Shown: positions 44,446 to 58,060 of the stretch, in pieces
Layout: each line of letters starts with the position of its first letter
Position numbering within the stretch: position 1 is the stretch's first letter
NCBI GenBank assembly: GCA_037176705.1
Contig: JBAWUJ010000056.1
Coordinates: 682,001 to 746,000 of the forward strand
DNA: 64,000 nt
Direction of reading: 5' to 3'
Origin: Molossus alvarezi
Taxonomy: Eukaryota; Chordata; Mammalia; Chiroptera; Molossidae
Translations under genes and position numbers: made by a program
The notes under the pieces: model-generated
Told to the model about the DNA's origin: nothing
Database searches by the model: none
What the model saw: only the letters and a program-made list of their open reading frames with translations

Positions 44446-47400
44446 ATGGCAATAAATAAGTACATATCAATAATCACCTTAAACGTAAATGGATTGAATG
44501 CTCCCATAAAGAGACACAGAGTAGCTGATTGGATAAGAAAGCATGACTCATCTATATGTTGTTTACAAGAGACCCACCTCTCAACAAAAGACTCACATAG
44601 GTTGAAAGTGAAGGGATGGAAAAAAATTTTCCAAGCAAATGGAAAGCAAAAAAAAGCTGGGGTAGCAATTCTCATATCTGATAAAATAGATTTCAAAATG
44701 AAGACCATAACTAGAGACAAAGACGGCCACTACATAATATTGAAAGGATCTATCCAACAGGAAGATATAACCTTGATAAACATATATGCACCCAATATAG
44801 GAGCACCAAAATATATTAAAAATCTTCTGGAGGACTTCCAAGGAGAAATCGACAACAATACAATCATAGCAGGGGACTTCAACACCCCGTTGACAGCACT
44901 AGATAGATCCTCTAGGCAAAAAATTAGCAAGGAAACAGAGACTCTAAATGAAGCACTAGACCAAATGGATTTAATAGATATCTACAGAGAATTACACCCC
45001 AAAACTACAGAATACACATTCTTCTCAAGTGCACATGGGACATTCTCAAAGATAGACCACATGATACGACACAAACTAAATCTCTACAAGTTCAAGAAGA
45101 TTGAAATCATATCAAGCATCTTCTCAGATCACAGTGGCATGAAACTAGAAATCAATTGCAACAAGAACATGCAAAGACATTTCAACACATGAAGGCTAAA
45201 TAGCATGTTATTAAACAATGAATGGGTCACCGAGGAGATCAAGGAAGAAATTAAAAACTTCCTGGAAACCAATGAAAATGAACACACAACAACACAAAAT
45301 CTATGGGATGCAGCGAAAGCAGTTCTGAGAGGGAAGTTCATAGCACTACAGGCCTACCTCAAAAAACAAGAAAAATTTCTAATTGACTGTCTAACCTCAC
45401 AACTTAAAGAATTAGAAAGCAAACAAAAAGAAAACCCCAGAGCAAGTAGAAGGAAGGAAATAGTAAAGATCAGAGCAGAAATAAATGACATAGAGACCAA
45501 AAAAACAATTCAAAGGATCAATGAAACAAAGAGCTGTTTTTTCGAAAAGATAAACAAGATTGATGGACCCTTAGCTAGACTCACCAAGAAACAGAGAGAA
45601 CCCAAATACACAAAATTAGAAATGAAAGAGGAGAAGTAACAACCAACACCACGGAAATACAAAAGATCGTTAACAACTACTACGAACAACTATATGGCAA
45701 CAAATTCGACAATCTAAGCGAAATGGACAAATTTCTAGAAACACACAGTCTCCCAAACCTATTCCCGGAAGAGATAGAAAACTTGAACAGACCAATAACA
45801 ACTAAGGAAATTGAAGAGGTAATCAAGACTCTTCCAGCAAACAAAAGCCCAGGCCCAGATGGTTTCACGGGGGAGTTTTACCGAACATTCCAAAAAGAAC
45901 TAACACCCATTCTCCTCAAACTATTTCAAAAAATTCAAGAAGAAGGAAGACTTCCAAACACGTTCTATGAGGCCAGCATAATCCTAATTCCAAAACCAGA
46001 AAAAGACACTACGAAGAAAGAAAACTACAGGCCAATATCCCTGATGAACATAGACGCCAAAATCCTGAACAAAATATTAGCAAATCGGATCCAGAAATAC
46101 ATCAAAAAAATTATTCACCATGACCAAGTGGGATTCATTCCAGGGATGCAAGGCTGGTACAATATTCGCAAATCAATAAATGTGATACACCACATAAACA
46201 AAATGAAGAATAAAAACCACATGATCATATCAATAGATGCTGAAAAAGCATTCGACAAAATCCAGCATCCATTTCTGATAAAAACGCTCAGCAATGTGGG
46301 AATAGAGGGATCATATCTCGACATAATAAAGGCCATATATGAAAGACCTACAGCCAACATCATACTCAATGGACAGAAACTAAAAACATTTCCATTAAGA
46401 ACAGGAACAAGACAGGGATGTCCACTTTCGCCTCTCTTATTTAACATTGTACTGGAAGTCTTAGCCACAGCAATCAGACATGAAAAAAAAATAAAAGGGA
46501 TCCAAATTGGAAAGGAGGAAGTGAAACTGTCATTATTTGCAGATGACATGATATTGTACATAGAAAACCCTAAAGACTCCATCAAAAATATATTAGACTT
46601 AATAAATGAATTTGGCAAAGTAGCAGGATACAAAATTAACGTCAAGAAATCGACGGCATTCTTGTACATCAATGATGAACTCACAGAAAGAGAAACTGAA
46701 AAAACAATCCCATTTACCATCGCTCCAAAAAAATTACGATACCTAGGAATAAACTTAACCAAAGAAGTAAAGGACCTATTTGCAGAAAACTACAGGTCAT
46801 TGAAAAAAGAAATAGAGGAAGATATAAAAAAGTGGAAGCACATACCCTGTTCATGGATTGGAAGAATTAACATAATTAAAATGTCCATACTACCCAAAGC
46901 AATCTATAGATTCAATGCAATCCCCATCAAAGTACCAACGACATATTTCATAGAACTAGAACAAATACTTCAAAAGTTCATATGGAACCAAAAAAGACCC
47001 CGAATAGCCACAGCAATCTTGAAAAAGAAGAACAAAGTAGGTGGGATCACAATACCAGATATCAGGTTATACTACAAAGCGACTGTAACCAAAACAGCCT
47101 GGTACTGGCACAAGAACAGGCATATAGACCAGTGGAACAGAACTGAAAACCCAGAAATGGACCCAAGGCAATACGCTCAAATAATATTTGACAAAGGTGG
47201 CAAGAGCATACAGTGGAGTAAAGACAGCCTCTTTAATAAATGGTGTTGGGAAAATTGGACAGCTACATGCAAAAAAATGAAACTAGACCATCAACTTACA
47301 CCATACACAAAAATAAACTCAAAATGGATAAAAGACTTAAATGTGACCCGTGAATCCATAAAAATTCTAGAAGAAAATGTAGGCAACAAAATTTCGGACA

Positions 47401-48266
47401 TCATACGGAGCAGAATTTTCACTGATACATCACCTAAGGCAACAGAAATAAAGGAGAAAATGAACACATGGGACTACATCAAACTAAAAAGCTTCTGCAC
47501 AGCAAAAGAAACAATCATCAAAATGGAAAGGCAACCCACTGTATGGGAGAACATCATTGCCAATGATGTATCAGATAAGGGGTTAATTTCCAGTATATAT
47601 AGAGTGCTCATACAACTCCACAAAAGGAAGACAAAGAACCCAATTAAAAAATGGGCAGAGGAGCTGAATAGACACCTCTCCAAACAGGACATACAAATGG
47701 CCAAAAGACATATGAAGAAATGCTCAACATCACTAATCATCAGAGAGATGCAAATTAAAACAACAATGAGGTATCACCTCACACCTGTCAGAATGGCCGC
47801 CATCAACAAATCATCAAACAACAAGTGTTGGCGAGGGTGTGGAGAAAAGGGGACTCTAATACACTGCTGGTGGGAATGCAGACTGGTGCAGCCGCTATGG
47901 AAAACAATATGGTGCTACCTTAAGAAATTAAAAATTGAACTTCCATTTGACCCAGTGATCCCACTGCTGGGAATATACCCTAAGAAGCCTGAAACACCAA
48001 TCAGGAAGAATATATGTACCCCCATGTTCATAGCAGCACTATTTACAATAGCTAAGATCTGGAAACAGCCCAAGTGTCCACCGGTAGACGAATGGATCAA
48101 AAAGCTGTGGTACATATACACAATGGAGTACTATGCAGCGGTAAGAAAGAAAGATCTCTTATCCTTTGAGACGACATGGAGGGACCTGGAAAGTATTATC
48201 CTAAGTGAAAGAAGCCAAGCAGAAAAAGACAAATACCACATGATCTCACTTATATACGGAATATAA
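44446..48266 (+). pseudogene. L1 ORF2 (endonuclease-reverse transcriptase), two breaks
   Basis: ORF2 nicks target DNA and reverse-transcribes L1 RNA. The ATG at 44446 lies 45 bases after ORF1. The endonuclease domain (residues 1-240) has CCLQETHL, GDFNTPL and SDHSG motifs. An in-frame TGA (45190-45192) ends the first 248 codons. A frame change at about 45590, where four bases are missing relative to the copy near 55505, follows 144 further open codons. The rest is 847 open codons from 45723: the RT with [27 protein letters not shown] and [12 protein letters not shown], and the C-terminal zinc knuckle [18 protein letters not shown] (C-x3-C-x7-H-x4-C). Confidence 0.93.
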
Positions 48267-48513
48267 TGAACATAACAGTCTGAGGAATACAGTAGACCCA
48301 GACACATGGAAGTAGGGCACAGACTGACATCCCTCAGAAGAGGGGATGGGGGGTGGGGGGTGGGAAGAGATAAACCACAGAACTTATATGCATGTATGCA
48401 TGACCAATGGACATGGACAACTAAGCCGGGGAAAGGGTGGAGGGGGGGTAGGGTGGGGGTGCCAATGGGGTAAAAAGGTAAAATATCTGTAACAAATATA
48501 AAATAAAAAAAAA

Positions 48514-49295
48514 AAAATACCAACAACATACTTCACTTCACTAGAACAAACACTTCTAAAGTTTATATGGAATCAAAAAAGACCTCGAATAGCCACAGCA
48601 ATCTTGAAAAAGAAGAACAGAGCAGAAGAAATCACATTACCAGATTTCAGGTTATACTACAAAGCCACTGTAATATAAACAGCCTGGTACAAGAACAGGC
48701 AGATAGACCAGTGGAACAGAACAGAGATCTTAGAAATAAACCCAAGGCAATATGCCCAATTATTATTTGACAAAGGTGGCAGAAGCATACAGTGGAGTCA
48801 AGACAGTCTCTTCAATGAATTGTGTTGAGGACATTGGACAGCTACCTGCAAAAAATTAAGCTAGAACACCAATTTACACCATACAAAAAAATAAACTCAA
48901 AATAAATAAAAAACTTAAATGTAACTCATGAATCCATAAAAATTCTAGAAGAAAATGTAGGCAACTTAATCTCAGACATTATATGCAGCAGAATTTTCAC
49001 TGACACAACAGTTAAGGCAACAGAAACAAACAAACAAAATGAACACATGGGATTACATCAAACTAAAAAGCTTCTGCACAGCAAAAATACAAAAACAAAA
49101 CAAAAAAAAAAACAACCATCAAAATGGAAAGGTATGCCACTATATGGAAGACCATACTCACCAATGATGCATCAGATAAGGGGTTAATTTCCAAAATATA
49201 TAGAGTGCTCATACACCTCAACAAAATAAAGACAAAAAAACACAATTGAAAAATGGGCAGAGGACCTAAATAGACACCTCTTTAAAAAGGGCATA
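48514..49295 (+). mobile_element. L1-h, forward arm part 3
   Basis: ORF2 C-terminal half in a decayed frame, resuming after the full-length L1 and ending at the Ves SINE target site. Confidence 0.82.
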
Positions 49296-49544
49296 CAGCC
49301 CTGGTCTGTTTGGCTCAGCAGTTAGAGTGTTGGCCTGCAGTCTGGAGAGACCCGGGTTCAGTTCCCACTAGGGACACGTACTTCAGTTGCAGTTTGTCCC
49401 CAGCTCTGGTTGGGTTGTGTGGGTGGCAGCCACTTGATATGTTTCTTTCACCTTGATGTTTCTTTTTCTCTCTCTCCTTTCAACTCTATCTGAAAAAATG
49501 TCAACAAATGTCCTTGGTGAGGATAAATAAATAAAAAATAAAAT
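49296..49544 (+). mobile_element. Ves-type SINE in L1-h
   Basis: Plus-strand copy with head CCCTGGTCTGTTTGGCTCAG, CT-rich body (TCTCTCTCTCC) and A-rich tail. The duplication AAAAAGGRCATA lies at 49284-49295 and 49545-49556 with one mismatch. Confidence 0.9.
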
Positions 49545-50097
49545 AAAAAGGACATAGAAATGGCCAAGAGACATATGAAGAAATTCTCAGTATCACTAAT
49601 CATCAGAGAGATGCAAATTAAAGCAACTATGAGGTATCACCTCACACCCGTCAGAATGGCCGCCATCAACAAATCATCAAACAAGTGTTGGTCAAGGTGT
49701 GGAGAAAAGGGGACTCTAGAACACTGCTGGTGGGAATGTGGACTGGTGTAACCACTATAAAAAACAATATGGTGTTACCTCAAAAGTTTAAAAATTGAAC
49801 TGCCATTTGACCCAGTGATTCCACTTCTAGGAATATACCCTAAGAAACCTGAAACACCAATCAGAAAAAATATATGTATGCCTATGTTCATAGCAGCACT
49901 ATTTACAATAGCTAACATCTGGAAACAACCCATATGCCCTTCAATAGATGAGTGGATTAAGAAGCTGTGGTACATGTACACAATGAAATACTATGCAACT
50001 GTAAGAAAAAAATATCTCTTATCCTTTGAGATGGCATGGAAGGACCTAGAGAGTATTATGCTAAGCGAAACAAGCCAAGTAGAGAAAGCAAATATCA
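49545..50097 (+). mobile_element. L1-h, forward arm part 4
   Basis: ORF2 C-terminus including the zinc knuckle ([18 protein letters not shown]). It breaks off near 50097 before the 3' UTR, where a different L1 copy begins. Confidence 0.8.
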
Positions 50098-51466
50098 CAA
50101 AGCAGATATCACCTCACACCAGTCAGAATGGCTGTCATCAGTAAATCAACCCACAAAAAGAGTTGGTGAGGATATGAACAAAAGAGAACTCTCTTGCACT
50201 GTTGGTGAGAATGCAGACAGGTGCAGTCCACTGGGAAAAGCAGTGGAGTTATCTCAAAAAATTAAAAATGACCCTGGTGAGCGAGGCTCAGTGGTTAAAG
50301 CATAGGTCATGTCCCATAGGGCTGTGAGTTTGGTTCTTGGAGTTACAAGTTTGATCTTTGGGTCTCATCAAAACATGTGCAGGAGGCAACCAATGATGCA
50401 TCTCTCTCACATTGATTTATCTCCCTCTTCTTTCCCAGTTTCACTATCTGAAAAGCAATGAAATTAGTGTCCTCAGGTGAAAATAAACAAAAAAAAATTA
50501 AATTAAAAATTGAACTTTTTTATGACCCCATGATTCCACTTTTGTAAATATATCTGAAGAAACCTGAAACACTAATTTGAAACACTATAGCTTTCCTGTA
50601 TTCACTGAAGCATCATTTTTAGTAGCCAAAAACTGGAAGCAGCCCAAGTACCCATAAGTAAATGAGTGGATAATAAAGCTTTTATACATTTACAATAAAA
50701 TATAACTTGGTTGTAAAAAAAAAGAAATATCTTATAAACCTTTTGCACCAGCATGAATTGACCTTGAGTGTATTATGGTAAGTAAAATAAGCCAGTCAGA
50801 GAAAGACTAATACCATATTATTTCACTTATATGTGAAATCTATTGAAGAAAATAAACTACCAAAATAGAAACAGACTCATAGAGAGAGAGAACAGACTGA
50901 CAACAGTCAGAGGGGCGTCAGATTGGAGGTTGGGTGAAACAGGTGAAGGGATTAAGCAAAGAAAAATTTCAACTCATAGACACAGATACTGGTATGGTGA
51001 TTAGCAGAGGGGAATAATGGGGTGGGAGGTAGAAGAGGTTAAAGTGGAGATAAATGGTGATAAAAAAGGACTTTACTTTGGGTGGTAAACACACAATATA
51101 ATACACCAATGATATATTATAGGGTTGTACACCTGAAACATTTATGATTTCATTGACTAGTGTCACCCTAATAGATTCAATTAACAGAATAAAGGGCATT
51201 CTGACACCTGCTACAACCTACATGACTTTGAGGAAATTATGCTCTGTGAAAAAGCCAGTCACAAAAAACCAAACACTGTGTGACTTCACTCACATGAGGT
51301 TCCAGGGCCATCAAAGTGGGAGACACAGGTAAGATGGAAAAATACCAGGGGGATGAAAAATTGTTGTTTAGTGGGGATAGAGTTCCAGTTGGAGAAGATG
51401 AAAACAGGGATGGGTATGATGTGGTGATGGATGCCCAACAATATGAAAGTACTGAAGTAGTGGAAA
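50098..51466 (+). mobile_element. Older L1 3' region, split by a SINE
   Basis: Starts again at the YHLTPVRMA region of ORF2 (50105), so it is not the same copy as L1-h. A Ves SINE follows, then a decayed C-terminus and a long 3' UTR (to about 51466) of an older mammalian L1 type, with GTATTATGGTAAGTAAAATA and TTGTTGTTTAGTGGGGATAG-like blocks. Confidence 0.7.
50270..50498 (+). mobile_element. Ves-type SINE in older L1
   Basis: Plus-strand head ACCCTGGTGAGCGAGGCTCA, diverged body and A-rich tail. The sequence AAATTAAAAAT occurs on both sides, a likely target duplication. Confidence 0.82.
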
Positions 51467-53392
51467 AAAAAGATGGCAGCAGGGAGGACCAAGAGGGTGA
51501 AAATAAAAGAGAGTGAGCGAGTGTGTGAGAGTGTGTGCGTGGATGTAAAGGTGGGTGACCAAACCCCAGCAGTGCAGACTCTGAGCAGAAACTTCCTGTG
51601 CTGTGGATGGGAGCAGCCAGCTACCATGGTAAGTGGGCCTTCAGGGCACTTCTCCCTGCACCACAGGGAGGCCCCACCATTTTGGGAAATCTCTGGTTTC
51701 CCTTGGGTGGAGGCAGTGGGAGCAGCTAGGGCCCAGCAACCTGAGCCCACCAGCACACCTGGCACCATTGAACCAGTGCACACTCTGTGTAATCACAGAC
51801 CAGTGCACAGTAGTGGAGCTGCCAAGGTGCCAGTTTTGGAAGCTGCAGACAGCCCAGAGCCCAGCACCATCCCCCATAGTAGCAGCACAATCAGAGTAAA
51901 AATATACCCCCAGCAACAGAGGTTGGGGAGCAGAAATTCATCCCCAGGCAACAGAACCACAGACCAGCAGATGAAACCCATTCCCAAAAACTACAGTAAA
52001 GCTGAGCAGACGTTGAGCCCCATGGGGCAGCAGCACTCCCCAGCCACCAGTGGAGGGACCTGGGGCTCAACAGAAGTCTGTGCTATTAAGTAGCTCACAG
52101 GTGCAGTGGCAAGCCCAAGCCCTAGAGAGACTGATGTGATCCAGCTGCTTGCCCACAGGAACTGCAGGGTGCAGGGGCACCAGAGAGGCCTGTGCCACCC
52201 AGCAGAAACTGCACATTCTAGTTAACCATGGGGCCTGTGGGGTGCTGAAGCACCAGAGAAAACTGTGTGACCCAGCAGCACATAACATAGGCATAGGGCC
52301 AGGTCCCCAGAGGGACTGCGCAATCCAGTTACTTCTGGGACCTGCAGAGCATGGGGGTACCAGAAAGGCCTGTACAACCCAGCTGCACACAAGATAGGCT
52401 TAGAGGATAAAGGCGGAGTGAATAGAAGCCACGCAGAGCATCTCCCAGGACCAAACAAGAATTATAACTAAAATATAGAAAAATCCAAAGAGAAAAAATG
52501 GCAGCAGAGTGAATGGAAGCTACACAGATCATCTCCCAGGACCAAACTAGAATTACAACAAAAATAAAAACAAATCATCAGGAAGGGGAAACTGAAAGGC
52601 AGCATGGAGAACCACATAACCAGGGACACTGACTCAATCCTGGTATGCTTGTGAGGACACAAGAGGAAGCCAGGAGCCGACGGTTCACAGCGGCCTGGGC
52701 TGGGACCTGCAGCCCCAGCTGGGACATGCTGTGGCCTCGGCTGGGACCTGCGATTTTGGCTAAGAGCTGCCACAGCCTTGGATGCCAAAAGCGAAGAGTG
52801 GCACCTTCAGGTTAAAGTCCCAGGTGGCTCCACAGTGCATAGCCCAGACAGAGGCTAAATTGGCAGCAGCCACTCACCTTGAGCTTTGGTAGAGGAAGGG
52901 CAGACTGGACTAGAACTGTGTGGGGACACTTGGGATTTGGAGAATGCTCAGAGCTTTTGATGAGTGCAGCCATGTAGAACTGTGGTCATCTTACTCCTAC
53001 CCAGGGCCTTGGGGAGAGACAGTGGCCCCTACCTCTAAGATTCAACCCCACCCAGTGGCCATTGAAATGCTAATTGAGGCCCAGTAACAACCAGCATCTG
53101 CTCCACCAACTGAAAATCCTCTTACACAGTGCACCTGAGGGAGTTTTTAGTCAACTCAGAAACAAAGGTTCTTCAGGTGACCACTAATAACAGCCTCCAA
53201 GCAAATATGCTAGAGGAAAACTACTATTCCCTGGGCTACTAACTCTAACCAGAAAAGTTAAAACTTGACAGTGGTGATTAAAGCAGATCCCCCTTGCCTC
53301 ATCCAAACCCAGGAGAGGGAGCCACAAACAGCACAACACCAACACTCAGAGATAAAATTCAGCAGGCTCCAAAGCCCACTGTGATAGCCAAA
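51467..53392 (+). promoter_or_regulatory. 5' UTR of L1-j with repeated start modules
   Basis: Three start-like modules: AAGATGGCAGCAGGGAGG near 51475, AAGGCGGAGTGAATAGAAGC at about 52410 and AAAATGGCAGCAGAGTGAAT at about 52497. The last two are followed by parallel sequence (CATCTCCCAGGACCAAAC, AGAATTA). Promoter gain in front of an existing promoter is known for L1 lineages. Confidence 0.65.
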
Positions 53393-54357
53393 ATGGTGAA
53401 ACACAGAAACAAAACCCAAATGAAAGAACATAGGACCTCTAACAAAGATGAGAAAAATGAGGTTCAGTTAAGCAAGTTAACAGCACTAGAATTCAGAGCC
53501 ATGATCTTGAAGAAGCTCAACAGCATGTGTAAGGACATGAGCACCATGAGTAAAGACATAGAAATGTTGAAAATCAATCAGTTGGAAATTAAAAACCAAC
53601 AAAAAGAAATGAAGAATGACATATCAGAAATAAAGAACACATTGGAAAGTCTAATTACCAAAGTAGAGGAAGCTGAGGACCAGATCAGTGAATTAGAACA
53701 TAGGGTAGAAAAAATTAACCAATCAGAAAACAAAAAAAAAAAACAAAAACCATAATTAAAAAACAAGAAAACAGCTTAAGAGAACTGTGGGACAACTGGA
53801 AACATAAGAACATTCGCATCACAGGAGTCCCCGAAGAAGAAGAAAATGAGCAAGGGTTAGAGAATATATTTCAAAAAATAGTGACAGAAAACTTCCCTAA
53901 TTTGGTGAAGGAAGAAGGCATTCAAGTTCAAGAAGCACAGAGAGCCCCAAGTAAGAGGAACTCAAACAAGCCCACAGCAAGATACATAGTAATCAAAGTG
54001 CCAAAAATTCAAGACAAAGTGAGAATCCTAAAAGCAACAAGAGAGAAGCAACAGGTTATCTACAAAGGAAACCCCATAAGGCTCTCAGCTGACTTCCCAA
54101 CAGAAACACTACACGCCAGAAGGGAATGGCATGAGGTAATCAAGGTCATGAAAAACAAGAATCTGAATCCAAGACTACTCTATTCAGCAAAGCTATCACT
54201 CAAAATAGAAGTTCAAATAAAAAGCTTTTCAAACAAAAAAAGGCTAAGGGAATACATTAGCACCAAACCAACACTGCAAGAAATGTTAAAAGGGCTACTG
54301 TATTTAGCAGGAGCAATAGGAAAAAAATATAACCACACTAAACAAAAATGGCAATAA
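53393..54357 (+). pseudogene. L1-j ORF1, frameshifted, normal stop lost
   Basis: It matches the ORF1 of the full-length L1 from MVKHRNKTQMKE through the coiled coil (INQLEIKNQQKEMKNDISEI). The frame changes in an A-rich run near 53730-53755. The RRM and C-terminal part is open from 53881. The usual stop (TAA in CTGTAA) reads CTGTAT here, so the frame runs on by about 19 codons and overlaps the ORF2 ATG (54348-54350). Confidence 0.85.
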
Positions 54358-57300
54358 ATAAGTACATATCAATAATCACCTTAAATGTAAATAAATTGAA
54401 TGCTCCCATAAAAAGACACAGAGTAGCAGATTAGATAGAAAAGCATGACTCATCCATATGTTGTTTACCAGAGACCCATCTCACAACAAAAGACTCACAT
54501 AAGTTGAAAGTGAAGGGATGAAAAAAAATCTTCCAAGCAAATGGAAAGCAAAAAACAGGTGGGGTGGCAATATTCATATCTGATAAAATAGATTTCTAAA
54601 CGAAGGCCATAACTAGAGACTAAGAAGACTACTATATAATATTGAAAGAATCTATCCAACAGGAAGATATAACCTTGATAAACATATATTCACCCAATAT
54701 AGGAGCACCAAAATATATTAAACATCTTCTGAAAGACTTCAAAGGAGAAATTGATAGCAATACAATCATAGCATGGGACTTCAACACCTCGCTGACATCA
54801 CTGGATAGATCCTCTAGACAAAAAATTAGCAAGAAAACAGAGACTCTAAATGAAACACTAGACCAAATGGATTTAAAAGATATCTACAGAGAATTACACC
54901 CCAAAACTACAGAATTTACATTCTTCTCAAGTGCACATGCGACATTCTCAAAGATAAACCACATGTTAGGGCACAAACTAAGTTGCTGCAAGTTCAAGAA
55001 AACTAAAATCATATCAAGCATATTCTCAGATCATAATGGCATGCAACTGGAAATCAATTGCAAGAAGTACATAGAAAGATATTTGAACACACAGAAGCTA
55101 AATGGCATGTTATTAAACAACAAATGGGTTACCAAGGAGATCAAGGAAAAAATTAAAACTTCCTGGAAACCAATGAAAATAAACACACAACAACACGAAA
55201 TCTATGGGATGCAGCGAAAGCAGTTCTGAGAGGGAAGTTCATAGCACTATAAGCCTACCTCAAAAAAAAAAAAAAAAAAAAAAACAAGAAAAATCTTCAA
55301 TAGACTGTCTTACCTCACAACTTAAAGAACTAGAGAGAAAACAACAATAAACCCCCAGAGCAAGTAGAAGAAAGGCAATAGTAAAGATCAGAACAGAAAT
55401 AAATGACATAGAGTCCAAAAACACCATTCAAATGATCAATGAAAGAAATATCTGGTTTTTAGAAAAGATAAACAAGATTGATAGACCCTTTGCTAGACTC
55501 ACCAAGAAACAAAGAGAGAGAACCCAAATACACAAAATCAGAAATGATAGAGGAGAAGTAACAACAATTGACACCACAGAAATACAAAAGATCGTTAACA
55601 ACTACTATGAACAATTATATGGCAACAAATTCGACAATCTAAGCGAAATGGACAAATTTCTAGAAACACATAGTCTCCCAAAAATGCATCAGGAAGAGAT
55701 AGAAAACATAAACAGACCAATAACAACAGAACAAATTGAAGATATAATCGAGACCTTTCTAGCAAACAAAAGCCCAGGCCTGGATGGCTTCACGGGGGAG
55801 TTTTACCGAACATTCTAAGAAGAACTAACATCCAGTCTCCTCAAGCAATTTCAAAAATTTCAAGAAAAAGGAAGACTTCCAAACTCGTTTTATGAAGCCA
55901 CCATAAATCTAATTCCAAAACCAGAAAAAGACACTACAAAGAAAAAAAAACTACAGGCCAATATCTGTGATGAACATAGACGCCAAAATCCTAAACAAAA
56001 TACTAGTAAATCGGATTCAGCAATATATCAAAAAAATTATTCACCATGACCTAGTGAGATTCATCCCAGGAATGCAAGACTGGTACAATATTCTCAAATT
56101 AATAAATGTGATACACCAGTTAAATAAAATGAAGAATAAAAACCACATGATCATATCAATAGATGCCAAAAAAGCCTTCGACAAAATTTAGCATCCATTT
56201 CTGATAAAAATGCTCAGCAATGTGGGCAAAGAGGTACCATATCGAGACATAATAAAGGCCATATATGAAAGACCTACAGCCAACATCATACTCAATGGGC
56301 AAAAACTAAAAGCATTTTTCTTAAGAACAGGAAGAAGGCAAGGATGCTCACTCTTATTTAACATAGTACTGAAAGACTTAGCCACAGCAATCAGACAGAA
56401 AGAAAAAGTTTTAAAAAAGATCCAAATAGGAAAGGAGGAAGTAAAAATGTCATTATTTGCAGGTGACATGATACTATACATAGAAAACCTCAAAGACTCC
56501 ATCAAAAATATACTAGACTTAATAAATAAATTTGGAAGAGTAGCAGGATACAAAATTAACATCAAGAAATTAATGGCATTCTTATACACCAATGATGAAC
56601 TCACAGAAAGAGAAACTAAGAAAACAATCCCATTTACCACTGTGAAAAAAATTAAGTTACCTAGAAATAAACTTAACCAAAAAACTAAAGGACCTAATTG
56701 CAGAAAACTAGAGGTCATTGAAAAAAGAAATAGAGGAACATATAAAAATGTGGATTGGAAGAATTAACATTATTTAAATGTCCATACTACACCAAGCAAT
56801 CTATAGATTCAATGCAATCACCATCAAAATACCAATGGCATACTTCACAGAATTAGAACAAATACTTCAAAAGTTTATGTGGAACCAAAAAAAGACCTTG
56901 AATAACCACAGCAATCTTGAAAAAGAAGAACAAAGTTGGAGGGATTACCTTACCAGATTTCAGGTTATAATACAAAGCTACTGTAATCAAAATAGCCTGG
57001 TCATGGCACAAGAACAGGCATATAGACCAGTGGAACAGAACAAAGAACCCAGAAATGAACCCAAGGCAATATGCTCAATTAATGTTTGACAAAGGTGGCA
57101 AGAGCATACAGTGGAGTAAGGACAGCCTCTTTAATAAATGCCACTGGGAAAATTGGACAGCTACATGCAGAAAACTAAAACTAGACTGTCAACTTACACC
57201 CTACACAAAAATAAACTCAAAATGGATAAAAGACTTAAATGTAACTCATGAATCCTTTAAAATTCTAGACAAAAATGTATGCAACAAAATCTCAGACATC

Positions 57301-58060
57301 ATACGCAGCAGAATTTTCACTGATACATCACCTAAGGCAACAGAAAGAAAGGAAAAAATGAACACATCAGTATACATCAAACTTAAATTTTTTTGCACAG
57401 CAAAAAAAAACAACATCAAAATGGAAAGGAATCCCACTATATGGGAGACCATAATCACCAATGATGCATCAGATAAGAGGTTATTTTACAAAATATTTAG
57501 AGTGCTCATATACCTCAATAAAAGGAAGACAAAGAACCCAATTAAAAAATGGGCAGAGACACCTCTCCAAACAGGACATACAAATGATCAAGAGACATAT
57601 AAAAAAAAATGCTCAACATCACTAATCATCAGAGATGCAAATTAAAACAACAATGAGGTATCACTTCACACTTGTCAGAATTATCACCATGAACAAATCA
57701 TGAAACAACAAGTGTTAGTGAGGGTGTGGAGAAAAGGGGACTCTAGTACACTGCTGGTGGGAATGTAGACTGGTGCAGCCACTGTAAATAACACTATGGT
57801 GTTTTCTCAAAAAGTTAACAATTGAACTGTCATTTGACCCAGTGATTCCACTTTTAGTAATATACCCTAAAAACATGAAACACCAATCTGAAAGAATATA
57901 TGTACCTCTATGTTTATAGCAGCACTGCTTACAATAGCTAAGATCTAAAAACAACTCAAGTGTTCATCATTAAATGAGTGGATTAAAAAGCTGTGGTACA
58001 TGTACACAATGAAATACTATGCAGCTGTAAGAAAGAAAGATTTCTTATCCTTTGAGATGG
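54348..58060 (+). pseudogene. L1-j ORF2, many stops and frameshifts
   Basis: Endonuclease motifs are seen in pieces (CCLPETHL with the catalytic glutamate kept; WDFNTSLTS in place of GDFNTPLT, which changes the Gly before the Asp). The RT palm has FAGDM where intact copies have FADDM, so one catalytic aspartate is lost. The longest open parts are 54642-55229, 55432-55818, 56210-56767 and 57055-57645. The product is clearly non-functional. Confidence 0.88.
55261..55284 (+). repeat. Expanded A run inside L1-j ORF2
   Basis: About 23 A with no interruption, where the full-length L1 has CTCAAAAAACAAG. A slippage expansion that breaks the frame. Confidence 0.8.

Larger units (their letters stand above)
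42694..48513 (+). mobile_element. Full-length young L1
   Basis: A 5.8-kb element with 5' UTR, ORF1, 45-base spacer, ORF2, 3' UTR and A-rich tail. It is bounded by a 15-bp target duplication AAAATACCAACAACA at 42679-42693 and 48514-48528, inside L1-h. It is the least decayed autonomous element of the window, but ORF1 has one frameshift and ORF2 one stop and one frameshift, so this copy is unlikely to be active. Confidence 0.95.

Noticed and set aside
46115..46762. Minus-strand open frame of 215 codons
   Set aside because: It is the antisense shadow of the L1 reverse transcriptase; the same shadow recurs in other L1 copies.
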